A stretch of DNA of 64,000 bases from an uncultured Draconibacterium sp. (GCF_963676815.1 NZ_OY781365.1:3754501-3818500); one strand, 5' to 3'. Counted from the first letter of the stretch, positions 25,867 through 36,058 are shown. Translations and numbers: made by a program. The notes: generated by a model from the letters alone, not told the origin.

Positions 25867-27141
25867 TTAGTTCTTCAGTTTTACAAGCACTAAAAAAGAG
25901 TTATCATCTTCTTTGAGTGTTTGTTTTAATTGCTTTAATATTTCTTTCTGTTCAGGGAATTTTACTTCCCTGCTTTTAAACTTATCAGAATCAAGAAAGA
26001 GTTTCATATCCAGCGCCGAAACAGCCATTACAGCCAGCGTGTCGTTTGTGTTTATAGGTTTAAAATCGGGTCCACCATTAATGTCGTTTATAAAACCTCC
26101 CAATTGGGATTCTTTAACCGCTACTCCCTGTTTGGTTTTTTTATCATACAATACACAACCTTCTTCCTCTTTCATAACCTCGCGGGTTTGTATGTTGTAA
26201 TGGTATCCGTACGGAATAAAAATGAAATTTTCAGTTTCATGAACACCTATCCAGCGGGCATCTTCGGGCATTGGCCGTGTCGACTTTCTTTCGTAAACCA
26301 AGTCATTAGGTATTTTATGGTTTTTTAAGTCGATAAAATATTTGGGTACGAGCTTGTTTGCGGCATCATAAGTGTAAACGGTATCGTTGTACCAAGATTT
26401 CATATGCAGTTTGTTATTCAGGCGGTAAAAACTATTTTGCCCCCAGAAACTAACCATTGAATGACTGGTTTCATCTCTGTCCCAAAACAAATGCTGCGCA
26501 ATGGTTTGCAAGGTATCTCCCTGTTGGTTGTGTTCGATAAAAACAAAAGGATCGGAACCGGAATGCTGGTCGCTAAAACTGACCAGTAAACTATCTCTGC
26601 TCCAAACATTATACAAACGTTCAACGGCCTGATACTTGATGGTTTTAATGTATTCGCCGTCAAAATTGTAAACCAAAATTTTACGTGTCCAGTTGGTATG
26701 AATATAAATTCGCTGGTTTTTCTCATCGATCGAAAATAAACGGCAAAGGGCGTATTCTTTCGGGCCTCGTCCTAATGTTCCGATGTGCCGGATGTATTTC
26801 CCATCGCGCGAAAATTGAGTGATGAGCTTGTTACCCGAGTGTTTAACAAAAATATAATCGTTGGTAAGTTGAATATTCTGAACTCTTCCAAGCAAAGCTT
26901 TGGGGGAATTCTCAAACTGAATAATTTCGACTTCCGACGCAAATTCTGATAAGTTAACGTCGCGTTTGTTTTTTATGATTTCAGCAAAAGGAATGGTGTA
27001 AAAAGCATCTGCTTCAATGGTTTGCTCTACGGAAGTATCCTTGTTTGGATCGGTTTTAACTTTTGACTGACAGGCAAAACAAACAAGCAGACAGCAAATA
27101 GGTATAAAATGAGCGTAAAGAGAAAAGTTTTGGTTTCTCAT
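25867..27141 (-). CDS. 6-bladed beta-propeller lipoprotein
   Basis: A signal with lipobox VCFAC is followed by a propeller of the PF17170 (DUF5128) type. Blade motifs include LGRVQNIQLTNDYIFVKHSG, FSRDGKYIRHIGTLGRGPKEY and YIHTNWTRKILVYNFDGEYI. It ends with the cluster-wide signature INGGPDFKPI and C-terminal SFLVLVKLKN. It is about 55-60% similar by eye to the next gene at 27264, so the two arose by duplication. Propellers of this kind have no established function; as exposed lipoproteins they may bind peptides or proteins. A terminator-like hairpin at 27174-27196 precedes it. Confidence 0.8.
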   Translation of the reverse strand: MRNQNFSLYAHFIPICCLLVCFACQSKVKTDPNKDTSVEQTIEADAFYTIPFAEIIKNKRDVNLSEFASEVEIIQFENSPKALLGRVQNIQLTNDYIFVKHSGNKLITQFSRDGKYIRHIGTLGRGPKEYALCRLFSIDEKNQRIYIHTNWTRKILVYNFDGEYIKTIKYQAVERLYNVWSRDSLLVSFSDQHSGSDPFVFIEHNQQGDTLQTIAQHLFWDRDETSHSMVSFWGQNSFYRLNNKLHMKSWYNDTVYTYDAANKLVPKYFIDLKNHKIPNDLVYERKSTRPMPEDARWIGVHETENFIFIPYGYHYNIQTREVMKEEEGCVLYDKKTKQGVAVKESQLGGFINDINGGPDFKPINTNDTLAVMAVSALDMKLFLDSDKFKSREVKFPEQKEILKQLKQTLKEDDNSFLVLVKLKN

Positions 27142-27173
27142 AATTCAGATTTTGTAATGGAAAATCAACCAGC

Positions 27174-27196
27174 AAAAACTATACCTAAAAGTATAG
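27174..27196 (-). terminator. Terminator-like hairpin between two propeller genes
   Basis: On the minus strand CTATAC and GTATAG pair around a 6-base loop and are followed by TTTTT. It lies downstream of the propeller gene ending at 27264 and could reduce transcription of the last propeller and RND permease. Confidence 0.45.
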
Positions 27197-27263
27197 TAGA
27201 TTTTTTAACTAGCTGAAATACAGTAGAGTATATGCCGCGCATGCAGTACAATAAGAAAAGCCG

Positions 27264-28514
27264 TTATTTTAGTTTTACCAGTACAAAAAAGTGATTGTCG
27301 TTTTCGTTAAGTGTTTTATTTAGCTGAATTAATTTTTCCTTTTCCTCCGGGAATTTTACCGCTTTGTTTTTAAAGGCATCCGATTCGAGATATAACTTCA
27401 TATCGAGCGCTGTTATCAGCATAATGGCAGAATTGCCATTTGTAGTAATCGGCCTGAAATCCGGTCCTCCGTATATATCGTCGATAAGTCCGCCTTGTTT
27501 TGTTTCTTTTATGGCCAGGCCTTCCTTTGTTTTTTTATTATACAAAACCAAACCTTGCTTTTCATTCCGCAACTCCGGTTTTTCAATATCGTAGTGGTAG
27601 CCATAAGGAATAAAAATATAATCGGAAGATTCGTGAACGCCCGTCCAAATCAAATTGTCAGGTACAGGTCGGGTTCGTTTGCGTTCATAAATTAAATCAT
27701 CGGGGAGCTTGTAGTGGCCTAAATCGATATTATATTTCGGGACTAACTTATTACTGTCATTATACGTGTAGACGGTGTCGTTATATGCACCTTTTAAATG
27801 AGATTTACCATTAAAACGATAAGAAAAATTCTGTACCCCAAAAAATGGACTTATACTTCCGAATTCTCCTTTTGAATCCCAAAATATATGATTTGCAATG
27901 GTCTGTAACGTATCTCCTTTTGCATCGTGCTCAGTAAAAACAAAAGGTTCTGTTCCTCTCATCGGTTCAAAATAACTGATTAAACAACTATCACGACCCC
28001 ATATCCAGAAATTCATAAAATTCTCTAATGCGGCATAATTATAGGTTTTCAGATAGTCTCCATAAAAATTAAAAACCTTCACGTTTAGCTCTCCGGTATG
28101 AATATAAACCTTCTCATTTTTTTCATCAATCGACAATTTCATACAAGTACCGTATTCTCCCGGGCCATTGCCTCTTTGTCCGATGTATCTGATATATTTT
28201 CCATCGTGGGAGAATTGTAAAACCGGATGTTGCCAGAATTTTACAAAAATGTAGTCTTTTGTAAGCTCAATGTCTTCAACTTCTCCCAACATTGCTTCTG
28301 GAATATTTTCAAACTGAATAATTTTAGCTTCAGATGCAAACTCCGATAATTTAACTTCTCGTTTGTTCTTTACAATCTGGTCGAAGGGAATGGTGTAAAA
28401 AGAACTGTTCTCTTCGGCATTTTGTGCCTTGTTTTTCTCCTGGCATGCGTTGCAAATAACCAGCACCATTAAAAGAACAATAAAGAATTGCAGCGGTTGA
28501 TGTTTGATTTTCAT
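27264..28514 (-). CDS. 6-bladed beta-propeller lipoprotein
   Basis: The lipobox ICNAC marks a lipoprotein. Propeller blades include LGEVEDIELTKDYIFVKFWQHP, FSHDGKYIRYIGQRGNGPGEYG and VYIHTGELNVKVFNFYGDYL. The family signature IYGGPDFRPI and the C-terminal FFVLVKLK are present. It closely parallels the 424-residue neighbour at 25867, including the same order of motifs (IVKNKREVKLSEFASEAKIIQFEN). The gene lies in the propeller array between the two RND permeases. Function unknown; surface or periplasmic peptide binding is a guess from fold and position. Confidence 0.8.
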   Translation of the reverse strand: MKIKHQPLQFFIVLLMVLVICNACQEKNKAQNAEENSSFYTIPFDQIVKNKREVKLSEFASEAKIIQFENIPEAMLGEVEDIELTKDYIFVKFWQHPVLQFSHDGKYIRYIGQRGNGPGEYGTCMKLSIDEKNEKVYIHTGELNVKVFNFYGDYLKTYNYAALENFMNFWIWGRDSCLISYFEPMRGTEPFVFTEHDAKGDTLQTIANHIFWDSKGEFGSISPFFGVQNFSYRFNGKSHLKGAYNDTVYTYNDSNKLVPKYNIDLGHYKLPDDLIYERKRTRPVPDNLIWTGVHESSDYIFIPYGYHYDIEKPELRNEKQGLVLYNKKTKEGLAIKETKQGGLIDDIYGGPDFRPITTNGNSAIMLITALDMKLYLESDAFKNKAVKFPEEKEKLIQLNKTLNENDNHFFVLVKLK

Positions 28515-28591
28515 TGTATGTTTTTTTGTTTGATATGGTTGAAGTTGTTTGAAATGGTTTGAATTGTTTACAGTAACCGGTCAGGGGCAGC

Positions 28592-29803
28592 TTATTTCTT
28601 TAATTTCACCAACACCAAAACCGGGTTATTATTTTCATCCATGCGATTTGCCAGTTCTTCCATCTCTTTTTTCTTTTCAGGATGGAGAGGGCTGGAGTTT
28701 CTAAAGGCTTCGGAATTAATATGAGTTTTTAACTCAAAAGCGTTAATCCATGAAATCAGGTATTCAGCGTCATCAATGGTTACTACGTTTTGGATTTTAA
28801 AGTTTGGTCCATTGTCCAAATCGTTAACAAGCCCCATTTCATTATCAATTAAATATTGAGTCGAATTCGATTTGTTTTGAATAAAACAGTCTTTTCTCTT
28901 ATTGAAATCGTACTGATAAAAAAGATAATTTTCTGATTCAAAGAAGTTTTTGGGGATAATATATTGATTGAGTTCAGCTGCATTGCCTTTTTCCCTTACA
29001 GCGGTTGTATATTTCGCTTCGCCCTGTTTTAAAATGTATTTGGGATTAAAAGTGCCGTTATTAAAAGAAAAAATAGTATCGGAATTAAGTTCCTTACAGT
29101 GCAAAATTCCATCGTACTGATAAAATATACACTCAGGATTGATAATAACAGAACCTGTTGAAACATTAAATTTGTATTTGTTTTTATACTTATTTGTAAT
29201 CCGACCGTTTTCGTCGATCAGAACAAAGCTATACTCGCTTTTGCCATGCCCATTATAGACAAATCCAAGTAGCTGATTGTTGGAATAAGCTAAGGAAGTC
29301 ACCTCGTTATTTTCTATAGTTGTATTTTTTATCCAGGTTCCATCCAATGAGAATTCTTTGATTTCGCCAAGGGAAAAAATATCTACTGCATTGTTACTTT
29401 TATTGTACAAAAATTCTTCAATGAACCTGTATTCGGAAGGTCCGCCTCCCTGTTGACTTATCTGGCACATAAATTCTCCGGTTTTTGAGAACCGGTATAA
29501 CGACCTTTTTGGCATCATTGGAGGTGGCGGTGGTGCGTTCTTATCGCGCACTACGTTGCTTGGATTTATTGAGCCAAGAATAAACCAGGATCCGCCTTCA
29601 TAAATCAACTTATCAATTTGTGATATTAGAAAACTCGCATTTGTTTCGAATGGAATGTATCTTATTTCTGATCCCAATTCGGATAGATTGGTAACACCGG
29701 GTTCGGTAAGTTTTGTAAGATCAACAATATTATCTACACCTTTTTTGGGTGTGCAGGAAAATAAGACAGTAATAAGTGTTAGTAAAATGGAAAGGTTCTT
29801 CAT
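28592..29803 (-). CDS. 6-bladed beta-propeller lipoprotein
   Basis: The lipobox LFSC lies at residues 14-17. The mature part shows the propeller entry NLSELGSEIRYIPFETN, a blade RFSKTGEFMCQISQQGGGPSEYRFIEEF, the signature LDNGPNFKIQ and the C-terminal NPVLVLVKLKK. Unusual for the group is a proline-rich insertion (RDKNAPPPPPMMPKR, about residues 88-102) that may be a flexible linker. It is more distant from its two downstream paralogs than these are from each other. Part of the five-member set in this cluster. Confidence 0.8.
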   Translation of the reverse strand: MKNLSILLTLITVLFSCTPKKGVDNIVDLTKLTEPGVTNLSELGSEIRYIPFETNASFLISQIDKLIYEGGSWFILGSINPSNVVRDKNAPPPPPMMPKRSLYRFSKTGEFMCQISQQGGGPSEYRFIEEFLYNKSNNAVDIFSLGEIKEFSLDGTWIKNTTIENNEVTSLAYSNNQLLGFVYNGHGKSEYSFVLIDENGRITNKYKNKYKFNVSTGSVIINPECIFYQYDGILHCKELNSDTIFSFNNGTFNPKYILKQGEAKYTTAVREKGNAAELNQYIIPKNFFESENYLFYQYDFNKRKDCFIQNKSNSTQYLIDNEMGLVNDLDNGPNFKIQNVVTIDDAEYLISWINAFELKTHINSEAFRNSSPLHPEKKKEMEELANRMDENNNPVLVLVKLKK

Positions 29804-29868
29804 TTGATTATTAATTAGGTTTCACAAACATAAAATCGGATTATCTAAATTTATAGTCATATGGTTTT

Positions 29869-30681
29869 TCATTCCTCAACATCGGCCAAAACACTAATAC
29901 TGATTGGTACCGGTGAAAATTGCCAGTTCGCCTGGTTGGTAATTCTGAAATAGGTTAATCTCCGGGTTCCGGTGAAAAAATAAAGCTCTCCTTCGCCCAG
30001 GTCTTTCACATGTTCCAGGCTCACCAGAAAGTCGCCGTGCACAACAATATTATAAGGCTTTAAATTGATTGTGAGTTCGTTGCTTAAGGTATCTTTTGAC
30101 ATTTTTAAATAGATAGGTTCCCGAAGGATATTTTTAAATGTCATATCATCTTCAGCGCTATACACGTTTAAGCGGTAAAAAATGCTATCGTACGAGCAGG
30201 TGGAGATATTGATCTTAACCTGTTTTAAAAGGGCAGACTTTTGTATATCCAGCCGTATTCCGCATTCGTAGCCCTGGAGGTTATCTTTAAATCCGGCAAT
30301 TACCTTGTTATTTCTATCGGTTACTCCTAATGTTTTTTCAGTAAAATTTCGCGGTTTTATCAATACTTCCGATATGTCGTAGGCTTTCTTTTTCAGGTAA
30401 ATCTTGTTGCAGGGTTTATTTCTGAGATCGGCTATTCTTATCAACTGAGGTTCGTATCCTATAGCCGAAAATAAAAGTGTATCAGCATCCATTTCCGGAT
30501 CCAAAAGAATATTGAATATGCCTTGTGTGTTGGAAACAGTACCAATATTTCTGTCAACAATTCCAATATTTACAAACTCAATAGCTTTCCGGCTGCCCGA
30601 ATCCATAACAATCCCTCTTATTTCCTGGCAAAATGAAGTATTGCAGCAGCATAAGAGTATGATTGTATAGTATCTGATCAT
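29869..30681 (-). CDS. Secreted carboxypeptidase-like regulatory domain protein
   Basis: A signal peptide (to about residue 18) is followed by a CarboxypepD_reg-like beta-sandwich (IRGIVMDSGSRKAIEFVNIGIVDRNIGTVSNTQGIFNI). A second beta-rich part of ~160 residues contains YECGIRLDIQKSALLKQVKI. The first domain is the one found at the N-terminus of TonB-dependent receptors, but here it is free-standing. It lies in the propeller array, 21 bases after the propeller gene at 30703. Likely a periplasmic or outer-membrane-associated binding protein; partner unknown. Confidence 0.7.
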   Translation of the reverse strand: MIRYYTIILLCCCNTSFCQEIRGIVMDSGSRKAIEFVNIGIVDRNIGTVSNTQGIFNILLDPEMDADTLLFSAIGYEPQLIRIADLRNKPCNKIYLKKKAYDISEVLIKPRNFTEKTLGVTDRNNKVIAGFKDNLQGYECGIRLDIQKSALLKQVKINISTCSYDSIFYRLNVYSAEDDMTFKNILREPIYLKMSKDTLSNELTINLKPYNIVVHGDFLVSLEHVKDLGEGELYFFTGTRRLTYFRITNQANWQFSPVPISISVLADVEE

Positions 30682-30702
30682 TTTATTTTTTAAGTTTGGT
30701 AA

Positions 30703-31896
30703 TCATTGCCATTGAATTATCTCAACCACAGGATTATCATTAATCGTAATTTTCGAGGAGATGGTTTTAAGTTCACCTTTAAGTCTTCCCAGTTTATTTT
30801 TTTCTTTAAGAATTATCGCCGGCATAACGGAATATGCATGATTTAAGGGTGTGTCTGTTTTATGAACAGTGTATTTCCCCTTCTCTGAGTCTCTGTAGAA
30901 CTCTCTGGTTTCCCGATCAAGAATATAGAGTTTAAAGGGTGGATTCCAGGTTTTCCCTGACTTCATCGTTTTTGTTGCGGCTGAAATATCATAATCAGCC
31001 ACACATATTTGTAAATATTTGTCGGTAAACATGCCTACCGATACTGCTGTTGTATGCTCTGAGTGAACGGATGGAATTTGAGTAAACAATGGTTCTAATG
31101 ATTTATCCGCTCGGAGAACATAGACGGTATCCATCGATTTGTTAGAAAGGATAAAATCATTTCCAAATTTGCAATTATCAGGAATTCCGGTGTATATAAA
31201 TGAATATGATAGTGATTCGTTTTTGCTAATGCTTTCCATAAATTGAGTTGCATTTACTTTTTCTACAGTAATGTTTACATACCCAATAATTTCTCCACTG
31301 TTTTTAGAAATATAGAAATACGGTTTTGTTGCCTTTTCCGATCCAATCAGGTTTTCATCGAAAGCGAGTAAGGTGCTATCGTTAAAATTGTATATTTCAG
31401 CAATGAAGGTTTCCTTTGGTGTTTTGAAACTTCGCAATAATGCCCCTTTTTCAGAAAACACATAAATTTTTTTTCTAATACGATCAAGAATGAAAAGTTC
31501 ATTTTTGCTTTCGTCGTATGCTATTGATGTTATGGATGTATATCCTAATCCTCCTTTCTGATTAAATTTCGAATATATTTTTCCATTTATATCGAAAATG
31601 AAAACATCTCCTCCATACTCATCGACAAACAATAACCGGTTATCAGATGCGTATTTCAATTTGCAATTTTCCCCTAATAATACTTCCCTGGAAGTTTCAA
31701 GTAATACATACTTATATTGAGCTTGAAATTCGAGTTCTTTTGAGGGATAGGATTTTGATTTGTCCAATACCGGAATTGGTTTATCGGACTGCGTATAGGT
31801 TTGCGCTAAACAATGTGTTGAAATAATTGTCAAGGCTAAATAAAATAGTATATGTATTGATTTTATTTCTACTAGTTTAGCGATACCTACTTTCAT
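30703..31896 (-). CDS. 6-bladed beta-propeller protein, divergent member
   Basis: An internal hydrophobic signal (IHILFYLALTIISTHCLA) suggests export, cleaved or as a lipoprotein. Propeller-type blades follow: LLFVDEYGGDVFIFDINGKIYSKFN and LFILDRIRKKIYVFSEKGALLRSF. The C-terminal NDNPVVEIIQWQ is a weak version of the NPVLVLVKLK ending in the other members. It directly follows the RND permease gene at 31925 (28 bases), so it is probably co-transcribed with the pump. The likely start is downstream of the first Met, nearer the hydrophobic segment. Confidence 0.7.
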   Translation of the reverse strand: MKVGIAKLVEIKSIHILFYLALTIISTHCLAQTYTQSDKPIPVLDKSKSYPSKELEFQAQYKYVLLETSREVLLGENCKLKYASDNRLLFVDEYGGDVFIFDINGKIYSKFNQKGGLGYTSITSIAYDESKNELFILDRIRKKIYVFSEKGALLRSFKTPKETFIAEIYNFNDSTLLAFDENLIGSEKATKPYFYISKNSGEIIGYVNITVEKVNATQFMESISKNESLSYSFIYTGIPDNCKFGNDFILSNKSMDTVYVLRADKSLEPLFTQIPSVHSEHTTAVSVGMFTDKYLQICVADYDISAATKTMKSGKTWNPPFKLYILDRETREFYRDSEKGKYTVHKTDTPLNHAYSVMPAIILKEKNKLGRLKGELKTISSKITINDNPVVEIIQWQ

Positions 31897-31924
31897 ATTA
31901 GCTTTAGTTAAACTTAAATTTGAT

Positions 31925-34900
31925 CTATTTACTTTTTCTTTTCTTCAACAAATAATACATCATCGGAATAAAGTATAAACTAACCAGTGTACCCAAAAGC
32001 ATTCCGCCAATAATTGCCAGTGCCAGTGGTTGTTGCAATTCGGCGCCCATACCTTTCTGGAAAAGGAAAGGAAGCATAGCCAGAATGGTGGTTAAACTGG
32101 TCATAATAATGGGTTTTAAACGCCGATGTCCGGCCTCCATAACCGAGCGGATTAAAGAATAACCTGAGTCGTGTAACTTGTTCATGGTATCGATTTTCAG
32201 GATGGAATCGTTAATGATAATCCCAGCCATTACAATAATCCCGATGGCCGACATAATATTGATTCCGGCACCAAAAAGTTTAAGCGCCAGAAATGCGCCA
32301 AACAAGTCGATAGGCACTTCAAGCAATACAATTACCGGTAAAACAAACGACTCGAACTGAGCAGCCAGAATAAAGTAAAGCAAGAGTAAACTAACGCCTA
32401 TAATCAGCAGTAATTCTGTTAGCATGGCACGGTTTGAAAGTATGGAGCCCCCAAACGAAAGATCGAAGGAGGAGTGATTTGCAGCGATCGTTTTTATATT
32501 CTCCGAAACCGTTTTAAAATCGCCCGGATTGACCTCAAACTCCACCGGGAAATATTCGTTTTCCTTGCCGGCAACAATAGATTTTAGCCCTGAGGCACTG
32601 TTTACTTTCACTAACCCCGACAAGGGAATTTCCTCATTGTTATGATTACGGACCTGGATATTTTGAATGATCTCATAAACCGATTGATAGGAGTTGCCTA
32701 TGCTAACCGGAACAAACATATTATTGTTGTTAATGGTAAATACCGTATTTACGTTAAAAGCACTTTTTAATTCGCGGTAGAGTTCATCATTATCCACCTC
32801 GTAAAACATCAGTTTCTCCGGATCGGTTTCCAGCAAAATCAATTGTCGCGTTATCAGTTTCGATTGTAAACTGTTGGGATAGTTTTTATCCAGGTCGGCT
32901 AACAAGGCAGAAAGCTCATCGAGGTAATTTTTATTGCCCGGATTAAAGTGTGAAAAACGTGCAATTAGTGGTGCCTCCGATTTTCCGAAAGCAAGATTAA
33001 ACAGGTTGTCTGCTTCAGTAAAACTATAATCTGCAGCTGGGAAATGATTGGCGAAATATGCGCTTAAAGTCTTAATCATTTTTAATAAACCGGCCGGCGA
33101 TTCTGCTTTAATAATCAGTTTATTTTCTGTTGTTCCGGCATTTTCTCCGCTGTTTAACAGGTATTGTTGTTTGCCTGCCTCTTCAATAATATAAAGCGGT
33201 TCTGTATCCAACGAAGTCATTAGTTCGTTTACCCGCTTGTTGTTTTCCTCCAGGGTAAGTGGTTCGTTCCAGTCAACTTTTAAAACAATTTCATCCTGAC
33301 TTACTTCAGGGAATCGCGAGGTCGTTAACATTCGACCTACTAGAGTTGCACCGGCTAATAACAAGATTACAAATACAATAGAGACAGCCTGGTTGCGCAA
33401 TACAAACTTTAACCCGTGTTCGTACCAACGATAATAGACGGGATCTTTTTGGCGCTTTTGTTTTTCCTGCTTCGCTTTTGAATAAAACAGCCGGTAAAGG
33501 GTGGGGAGAAGGGTGATTGAAACCAGCAGCGAAATACTTAAGCCGATAGTTACTGCAATGGCCTGATCGAAAAACAGAGCACCGGCCATCCCTTTCATAA
33601 AGATTAAAGGAATAAAAACAGCACAGGTGGTCAATACCGAACTGATTAAGGGCCGGATAACTTCGTTTGTTCCCACTTCGCAAGCCCGTGACAAAGTAAA
33701 ATGCCGGTCGCGGTACTGGGTAATATTGTCGATTACAATAATTGAATTATCGATCATCATTCCAACTCCAAGAATCAATCCTGAAAGCGAAATGATGTTA
33801 ATGGAAAGTTTAAACAGGTAAAAGAAAAACAGGGCCAGCAACAACGAAACCGGAATGCTGATACCGATTAACCAAGGAGCTTTTCGTTCGCGCAGGAAAA
33901 CGAATAGTATAAGAAAAGCAAGCAAACCGCCGATTAACAAACTTTGCCCCAGGTTGTTGATGGAGTACTCCAGTAGTTTCGACTGATCGCGGGTGATATT
34001 AAATACCAGTTCGGGGTAATCGTCTTTAAAATAACCGACCAACTCATCCAGCTCGTCTTTTAAATCAGCCATTTTGGCGTCGGATTGTTTAATTACCGCC
34101 AGGCTAATTGCACTTTTTGAGTTGATTTTTATATTTCCCTGTGGTTTTTGTGGCTGAAGACTTACATCGGCAATCTCTGAAAGAGGCACTACTTTTCCGT
34201 TCAGGTTTACCGGAATATCGGCAATCTCCGAAACATCGCGAAGCCGCGTGTTAAAACGAATGTTATACTGGTACTGGCCGTCGCGTATTAACAGGTTCCC
34301 CAGATCAATGTTGTTGTTATTTAATTCCTGCTCCAGTTGCGAAATGGTAAACGTTCCGTTTTGCAGGTAGGCAGCGTGTGGTGTAATTTTGATTTCGGGA
34401 TATTGCAGACCGCTCATGTCGACCAGAGCCACCTCAGGAAGCTGTTCCAACCGTTTTCGTATTACCTGGCTGGTGAAATTGCTGAGTTGCAGAAATTCTT
34501 CTTTGTTGCCGGTTAAAAGCTCCGTTTTTTTATTCACCATCAGGTAAAAAACGGGGATATCTGAAGCGCTGGCTCTTATAACTTCAGGGCGACTCATATC
34601 GCGCGGAAGATAATTCATGGCCTTGTCCACTTTTTCATTCACTTCAATAGAAGCCAGATCGATGGAAGTTCCGTGTTTAAAGCGCAATTCGATCCAGGCT
34701 GTACCGTCTCGTGTCTCGCTTTTCATTTCCTCAATGTGGTTCACTTCTTTCAACACACTGCGGATTTGTTTTACCACTGAATTTTCCAGCTGGCGGGCCG
34801 GCATTTCGTTCGATGGTACGCGAATGGAAATAACCGGAATATCAATGTCAGGCATTAACGACACCGGAATTTGTACGGTGGTAGCAATTCCTATCAGAAG

Positions 34901-34957
34901 TAAAGCCAGAAATGCCATTGTAACTGCTATTGGTCGATGGATCAGGAATTTTACCAT
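31925..34957 (-). CDS. RND efflux permease (AcrB/HAE-like), first of two in the cluster
   Basis: The 1,010-residue permease starts FLIHRPIAVTMAFLALLLIG (TM1) and keeps RND motifs: VSLMPDIDIPVISI, TM4 GVGMMIDNSIIVIDNI, and RRLKPIIMTSLTTILAMLPF before TM11. It lies 15 bases behind the adaptor gene at 34973, the classic adaptor-permease order. The TM4 acidic pair is Asp-Asn, shared with the second permease at 22679. An outer-membrane TolC-type gene is absent from the window. Hydrophobe or peptide export is the general role; the cluster context suggests self-protection or release of the RiPP. Confidence 0.85.
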   Translation of the reverse strand: MVKFLIHRPIAVTMAFLALLLIGIATTVQIPVSLMPDIDIPVISIRVPSNEMPARQLENSVVKQIRSVLKEVNHIEEMKSETRDGTAWIELRFKHGTSIDLASIEVNEKVDKAMNYLPRDMSRPEVIRASASDIPVFYLMVNKKTELLTGNKEEFLQLSNFTSQVIRKRLEQLPEVALVDMSGLQYPEIKITPHAAYLQNGTFTISQLEQELNNNNIDLGNLLIRDGQYQYNIRFNTRLRDVSEIADIPVNLNGKVVPLSEIADVSLQPQKPQGNIKINSKSAISLAVIKQSDAKMADLKDELDELVGYFKDDYPELVFNITRDQSKLLEYSINNLGQSLLIGGLLAFLILFVFLRERKAPWLIGISIPVSLLLALFFFYLFKLSINIISLSGLILGVGMMIDNSIIVIDNITQYRDRHFTLSRACEVGTNEVIRPLISSVLTTCAVFIPLIFMKGMAGALFFDQAIAVTIGLSISLLVSITLLPTLYRLFYSKAKQEKQKRQKDPVYYRWYEHGLKFVLRNQAVSIVFVILLLAGATLVGRMLTTSRFPEVSQDEIVLKVDWNEPLTLEENNKRVNELMTSLDTEPLYIIEEAGKQQYLLNSGENAGTTENKLIIKAESPAGLLKMIKTLSAYFANHFPAADYSFTEADNLFNLAFGKSEAPLIARFSHFNPGNKNYLDELSALLADLDKNYPNSLQSKLITRQLILLETDPEKLMFYEVDNDELYRELKSAFNVNTVFTINNNNMFVPVSIGNSYQSVYEIIQNIQVRNHNNEEIPLSGLVKVNSASGLKSIVAGKENEYFPVEFEVNPGDFKTVSENIKTIAANHSSFDLSFGGSILSNRAMLTELLLIIGVSLLLLYFILAAQFESFVLPVIVLLEVPIDLFGAFLALKLFGAGINIMSAIGIIVMAGIIINDSILKIDTMNKLHDSGYSLIRSVMEAGHRRLKPIIMTSLTTILAMLPFLFQKGMGAELQQPLALAIIGGMLLGTLVSLYFIPMMYYLLKKRKSK

Positions 34958-34972
34958 TTTCGGACGTTTTAC

Positions 34973-36058
34973 TTAATTCGTAATTTCCACTTCCGATTCG
35001 TGTGCGAGGTTTAGATTGTTGGAAACAATAACTGTATCGCCGGCTGAAAGTGTTGCACCTTCTGCAGCCACCACTGCATATTCATTCTCGTTTTCGTTAA
35101 GTACGTTTATGTAGGTCCAGTAGGCAATGCCTTGGGTGTAGCGGAAAAGTACTTCGCGGTTTTGACGTAATACCACAGCTTCTTTCGGTACAATCAATTG
35201 ATCGGATATCGCTTGTTTTATACTTACTTTTACATTCATTCCCTGAATGTATTCTCCGGGATTTTCAACTTCTGCTTTTAACCAGATCAGTCCGTTTTTA
35301 TCGATTTTTGGATCAATCTCGCAAATTTTACCTGTAGTATTGCTGGCGCCGGAAATAGGAGAGATGGTTACATTTTGTCCTAATTTTACTTTTGATATTT
35401 CGGTTTCAAGCAATGGGAAATCAATGTAAAAACGACGATCATTAATTAGTGTACAAAATGGTTCTGACATATTCGCCTGCTCAAAGGGTTTTTGTTTAAT
35501 ACCTGATACTTTCCCGGTAAAAGGAGCTTTTAGCTCTGTTTTTTCCAGTTGCAGCCGGGCTTCTTCAAAAGTTACTTGTGCCTGGTTATATCCGGAACGG
35601 ATATCGGCGATCGCCTCATGTTCTGCGGAATAAACCGTGTCGGTAGTGGAGTAGCCCATACCAATCAAAGCATCCAATTTGTCAATTTTTGCCTGTTCCA
35701 TCGTAATGTCGGCCTTTTTCATATTAAGGCGATACGTTTCATTATCCAGACTGGCAATTACATCATTTTTATTTATGGTATTTCCATTCTGCACATTTAT
35801 TGTTGCAATAGGACCGGAGACTTCGAAATAAAGTTCAGCTTGCTGCGAAGCCGATAATTTGCCATTGCTAACTATTACGAGGGTAAAGTCTTCGCGTTGT
35901 ATTACCATCGCTTCGACACGATTTTTTTCTTCGTGCAAATCATCGTGTTCAGATGTAGCTACCTCTGGCTTACTATTTTCGCAAGAGAAAAACAACGATG
36001 TTGTTGCAATAAAAAAAATGGTGTATAATGCTTTTGAAATTGAGTTAGTTTGATTCAT
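34973..36058 (-). CDS. RND periplasmic adaptor subunit (membrane fusion protein), lipoprotein
   Basis: The lipobox LFFSC anchors the protein. The mature part has the lipoyl half-motifs ISGPIATINVQNGNTINKNDVIASLDN and LKAPFTGKVSGIKQ flanking a short hairpin (about 115-160). A beta-barrel domain follows (VKLGQNVTISPISG), then a membrane-proximal domain with VPKEAVVLRQNREVLFRY. At 361 residues it is typical. It is the first gene of the pump part of the operon and serves both permeases if they assemble together. Confidence 0.85.
   Translation of the reverse strand: MNQTNSISKALYTIFFIATTSLFFSCENSKPEVATSEHDDLHEEKNRVEAMVIQREDFTLVIVSNGKLSASQQAELYFEVSGPIATINVQNGNTINKNDVIASLDNETYRLNMKKADITMEQAKIDKLDALIGMGYSTTDTVYSAEHEAIADIRSGYNQAQVTFEEARLQLEKTELKAPFTGKVSGIKQKPFEQANMSEPFCTLINDRRFYIDFPLLETEISKVKLGQNVTISPISGASNTTGKICEIDPKIDKNGLIWLKAEVENPGEYIQGMNVKVSIKQAISDQLIVPKEAVVLRQNREVLFRYTQGIAYWTYINVLNENENEYAVVAAEGATLSAGDTVIVSNNLNLAHESEVEITN

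Noticed and set aside
33306..33683. 125-codon minus-strand frame inside the RND permease gene
   Set aside because: A shifted frame of the permease region with no independent evidence.
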